Shown here in pieces: positions 60,258 through 64,000 of a stretch of 64,000 nt of DNA. Position 1 is the stretch's first letter. Every line of letters starts with the position of its first letter. Location of the stretch: positions 126,001 through 190,000 of the forward strand of contig NMRA01000330.1 of NCBI GenBank assembly GCA_002633005.1, written 5' to 3'. The notes beneath the pieces were generated by a model that saw nothing but the letters and a program-made list of their open reading frames with translations, did no database searches and was not told the origin of the DNA. This DNA comes from Phoronis australis (taxonomy: Eukaryota > Phoronida > Phoronidae). The position numbers and the translations under genes were made by a program.

Positions 60258-61670
60258 GTATGGTACAACCAAAATGTTACCTTTTGGGGCAGAATAAATG
60301 TACTTTTGCGCTATCCAAAATAATTTATTTCAAGAGTATCTTGGGTTTAAATAGCGCAAATAGGGCAAGGGTTAATACCCCGAGAGTTAGGCAAGTGACT
60401 GAATACCCATGGGAATTCCTGACATTGGTTTAGAATCCTTTTCAAGGAAGGAATAAATTGAACATTCATACACCCCATGGTGGGTGGACTTTTCCAACAG
60501 ATGCCGTGTAACTTTCGCAGAAAGCGTAGGTCACGCTTGCCCGCTTACAGAGTATTATTTTGTTTTAGAGAAAATGATGGGAAAGTCATTTTTCGGTATC
60601 TGTCAATAGGCCAAACCCGGATTTGGTATCCTTTTAAAAATGCAAGAACGTACTTAGTTTCGTATTCGTAAGACATGCGGGCACTTTCGCATGCGCATGA
60701 AATCAATAGTACCCGGAGGTTGTTTTCAGTATAGGTACTGCACCACTCAGAGCATCTAATAACCCAAGTATCGTTTACTTTTGCATGCAAAAGTATAAAA
60801 AAATAAACCTGGTCTCGAAATTTCATATATTTTCGTTGTAGTAAACCTTCTGAGTAGTGAACCTTCACAATAGTGGGGCTCAGTCCTCATTTCCAGCGAT
60901 GTAACACGCAAAAATACAACCAGATAAAAATTTCGTAAAGTCATTCTCAGACTAAAGAATTCCGTCCGAGTGCGTATTTAAGCACGCCCGATTTGAAAGT
61001 TTGGCGGAAGGTAACGCGAGAACGTTCTCTTTCTGGGCCACATTGTAGACCCGAATTTGACGCTCCTTTTAAAGTTTGCGAGCAACCGTCGCGTCACGGC
61101 ATCCTCATTTCCGTCTCATCTCAGGAACACAGAGCTGAGAGTCATCATTGTGTATGCAGATTTCCCCTACCCCCAAATTATCAAGTGCGTCAAGGGCCTT
61201 ACTGAAAACTATGCCGGGTCGACCTTTGCAAAATATCAAAGGTCCACCGTTCCAGAAATTCGAACCACTCACTGCTTGGAATGTTGAGCTGATTGTGCAA
61301 AAGTTTTTACTAGTAAATTGGGTTAAGCGTTTACAGGATGGAAACAATACAGAATGAGAAGCCTTTTACAACTACATTAAAAATTGTCACTGAATATACA
61401 CAGCAGGACAGAGTCAATTGTAAACTAGGTAATTTGAAAAAACTAAAGATAATTATATTCATTGATAAAAATATATTTTTTCAGTTGTTTCTATGAGGTA
61501 CGCGTCATTTTTGTAAAAGATCTTTTAGATTTTGAAAATAAATTTCTGTCTTGGGAGGTCCTGAAGGTAAGATAGAAGTTGTCAAATTGGATAAGAGCTT
61601 TGCCTTGAGACAAACGATGAAATTGCAGTCTCCAAATATAGAGAATTCCAAGTCACATTGTATAAAATCT
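60258..61670. other. No gene seen
   Basis: Several overlapping short frames on both strands (60477-61357) conflict with each other and lack splice support. Confidence 0.4.
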
Positions 61671-61820
61671 TTAAATAGTAAAACCAGTAAAACTAAAATG
61701 ACGAGCGTCGGTACTAAAATATATTAAAATAAATTATCCCCACGTGTCGAGCGATACGTGCGTGGGGATATATTAATATATTTTAGTACCGACGCTCGTC
61801 ATTTTGGTTTTACTATTTTA
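61671..61820. mobile_element. Foldback element: nearly complete 150-bp palindrome
   Basis: The left arm (TAAATAGTAAAACC..., AATGACGAGCGTCGGTACTA) is matched in reverse by TAGTACCGACGCTCGTCATT...GGTTTTACTATTTTA. The centre also folds (TCCCCACG / CGTGGGGA), leaving a loop of about 12-16 bases. A 9-base insert (AGTAAAACT) in the left arm is the main mismatch. A non-autonomous foldback element or MITE is likely. Confidence 0.85.
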
Positions 61821-62085
61821 TATTTTTATTCGACGGTAACTGCACGGCATTGCAACATCTATTTGATATAAAATCTTTCAAATCAAATCAGCTTGATACC
61901 CAGTATACGAAAAATATTTTACTTTCGAAAATTCCCCCGTCTCTTGATGTAGAATACAGATTGATTGTTCTTTCAGAAAACAAATTAATCAAATCTAAAT
62001 AAACCGTAATTACTTCCTCATGTGAGAACATTTAAATATAATTATATTCATAGAAAGATCTCTACCAAATTTATTAAAAAATTAG
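61821..62085. other. AT-rich sequence, possibly LINE-derived
   Basis: Lies just before a LINE tail on the same strand; frames are broken and no motif is clear. Confidence 0.3.
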
Positions 62086-62258
62086 ACTAGTTAGCGAAGA
62101 CACATGTACATATTGTGGAGCTGTAGAAATCTTTGTCCACATGTTCATTGAATGTAATTTGTTAAAAGCCTTGTGGTATGACGTTCATAGGTTAATACCC
62201 AACATAGATACGCAACATACTCTTAACTTGAACAAGGAAGAGATACTGACTGCATATT
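62086..62258 (+). mobile_element. LINE C-terminal fragment
   Basis: The plus frame reads SEDTCTYCGAVEIFVHMFIE, then CNLLKALWYDVHRLIPN, the C-x2-C...H-x4-C knuckle that ends L1/Tx1-type reverse transcriptases. It parallels the tail of the minus-strand LINE at 6665-6725. The upstream part of the element is not recognisable. Confidence 0.65.
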
Positions 62259-63563
62259 GATATTTTAGAATCCGATGTGATTAGGTCACTAGTATATCAA
62301 TCATGCGTCATTATTTTGATTCAGTGTTGCTGAGGGTCAACCTAAACCAACCTAGAAAGCATTTAAATATTATTTTTGTAACTAAACTGCCACACAAAAC
62401 AGTCTCAATCTCGAGATATTTGAAACTACGTAATTATAGCCTTTTAAGGCACCCTTAACAATTATTTGAAGCAGCAACAAAACAATTCAAATCGTGTTCA
62501 CATTATTATTTGGAAGCACTGTGCGTGTGTGTGAATGTTTTTCATTTCAATTACTTATTTTCATCAATAAATATTAAAAAACAGAGGAAAATTACATTTA
62601 TACTGTAAACTTAGAAACCTATGTTAATGAACAGATAAGACTGATTCTTTCAGAGGTGACAGACATATATAACGTGCACGTGGAGTCTTTTAAAAGCATC
62701 GAATTTTCCACGCCTTATAACTAGATCAGAACATAAAACTTGTAATGGAATCAAAAGCTCATCTCATTCTTGATTAACTCCCCGATCTTATCGTTACCTC
62801 AGTGCGCTAATACCAAGCAAGCTGCTGACGTCACGCACAGACTAAGCTGCTCATCGACTTATCAACGCTGCCGTCTGGTCGTGATGACATGAGTAGCGAA
62901 TCTAATAGGTTGCAAAGCATTGATGGTGAGCTTTCGCAGTGGTCTGAAGTTTGTCTAAAATATATACTTGACTTCCAATGATAATTTATGGGTGTTTAAC
63001 CTTCGTCCTACTCCTTTTAATGATTGGAATGCCCAAACTCAACTCTGAAGGTCAACATGAAAGGCTTCTTTCCACACTTATAAACAAAAAAGTGGAACAG
63101 CAATCCTTTCAAAAATTTCGGTCTTAGTTATTCAAATAACACAATCATAGTGACGTGGGTTCATATTTGTCACATGGTAACATATGCATAAGTGGAGGTC
63201 CCTAAGGAGCGATATGTTTAAGCCTATAACTTCAATAATCAAGTCCTGTATAATGACATTTTGATGTTAGTATTTGTATCTTCAGGTGTACAGAGTCAAT
63301 ACACTCCCAAGCTTCACAACATCAAGGAATAAACATTGGTAAAAGTCACTCATGTGAAACATTCTTTACTACAGCCACCTGGTGGTCATTTAGAAATAAG
63401 CAATCATAATTCCATCACTGACCAACAGAGGTAAATTTCAGTGCTGAACCTAGCTGCAGGTACTTTGATAACGACACAAAAAAGGAATTTTTTGCCTCAC
63501 TAAAGAGAGATTCGTGAATCACATACTCAGCCAACAAAAAATCATTTCATCCTATGCAATAAT
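62259..63563. other. No gene seen
   Basis: AT-rich unique sequence with a short TGTG run near 62521-62533. Confidence 0.4.
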
Positions 63564-63779
63564 TTAAATTTGACAACCTTTACTGATGTCAAAATCAATA
63601 GTTCTCTTATTTCGTTTGATAAATTCTACAAGTTCTGTCTTTCCCAAACTTGTAACCACCTCTACAATATTCATTAAGTATCTGTCTGATTCACTGGTTG
63701 AACAAGAAGAAATGCTCTGATAATCCTGTTCTTTGAGCAGACGACTGTAGTTTGTTTGATCTTCAATAGATGGCGGCCA
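63564..63779 (-). CDS. Candidate terminal exon, unrecognised
   Basis: After an acceptor (AACTCTGTTGCAG) the frame runs 71 codons to TAA at 63566-63564. It reads WPPSIEDQTNYSRLLKEQDY, a serine-rich stretch, then LMNIVEVVTSLGKTELVEFI and KRNKRTIDFDISKG. Helical content looks high. A donor near GTAAAG (63578) could make it an internal exon instead. The upstream part would be off the right edge. Confidence 0.35.
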   Translation of the reverse strand, partial: WPPSIEDQTNYSRLLKEQDYQSISSCSTSESDRYLMNIVEVVTSLGKTELVEFIKRNKRTIDFDISKGCQI

Positions 63780-64000
63780 CTGCAACAGAGTTAGAATTCA
63801 ATCAATTTACATATGACAAGGAATGAGAAGTAGGCAAAGTTTAGTTCAAGTTCCAAACTCGCTACATTCAAAAATATAAACTAAAAGATTTACAAAATTA
63901 ACTGAAATCCATCTCAGCAGTAAAGAGACAGCTTTATGTCTGGAATGCAAATGCATAAGAAATTCAATCTGTTTCATGGCACCTTGTACTTCGACAATAG
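63780..64000. other. Right edge, no feature seen
   Basis: Probably intron if the exon at 63564-63779 is real. Confidence 0.3.

Overview
The window is animal genomic DNA: genes split by GT-AG introns, extracellular modules typical of animals (fibronectin type II, kringle, Ly6/three-finger), an L1/Tx1-like LINE, a Penelope-like element, hAT elements and many GC-rich hairpin repeats. I see no bacterial operon, rRNA or CRISPR. The mix suits a marine invertebrate, perhaps a non-vertebrate deuterostome (hemichordate, cephalochordate or echinoderm); that placement is inference. No source annotation was available, so all exon models were built by hand from reading frame, splice sites and intron phase.

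Layout. (1) 455-4925, minus: 5' part (four exons, 137 residues) of a malate/L-lactate dehydrogenase family oxidoreductase, running off the left edge. Exon 3 is present twice because about 688 bp is duplicated either side of a single N at 1343. (2) 6030-9105: a short hAT-type MITE and a decayed minus-strand LINE. (3) 9192-14121: no gene seen. (4) 14122-29360, plus: the main gene, modelled as 11 exons and 508 residues: signal peptide, a four-cysteine module, a 21-nt microexon with a KVKR site, a helix-rich region I cannot assign, one FN2 domain, one kringle and a DWD terminus, followed by AATAAA. An opposite-strand candidate first exon (18620-18829) lies in one of its introns. (5) 32639-46347, minus: a Ly6/uPAR-type three-finger protein with signal peptide, ten cysteines and a GPI-like tail. 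Its last two exons occur twice because 32060-36984 is repeated at 36986-41215 across another single N. Both copies carry the same 0.97-kb hAT element and an 18-bp minisatellite (about 50 perfect units in one, 10 varied units in the other). (6) 46348-56520: mostly unassigned, with one good isolated exon (52318-52476). (7) 56521-64000: a GAT microsatellite running into a 985-base gap, a tRNA-like relic, a Penelope-like fragment with two hammerhead-ribozyme-like motifs in opposite orientation, a 27-31-bp minisatellite, a 150-bp foldback, a LINE tail and a possible terminal exon at the right edge.

The recognisable genes do not form a pathway: one is a soluble oxidoreductase, one a secreted mosaic protein, one a membrane-anchored three-finger protein. 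The most promising undescribed item is the secreted FN2-kringle protein with its unassigned helical core. The most striking non-coding items are the hammerhead-like motif at 59280-59324 and the two single-N junctions, which look like both haplotypes placed end to end.
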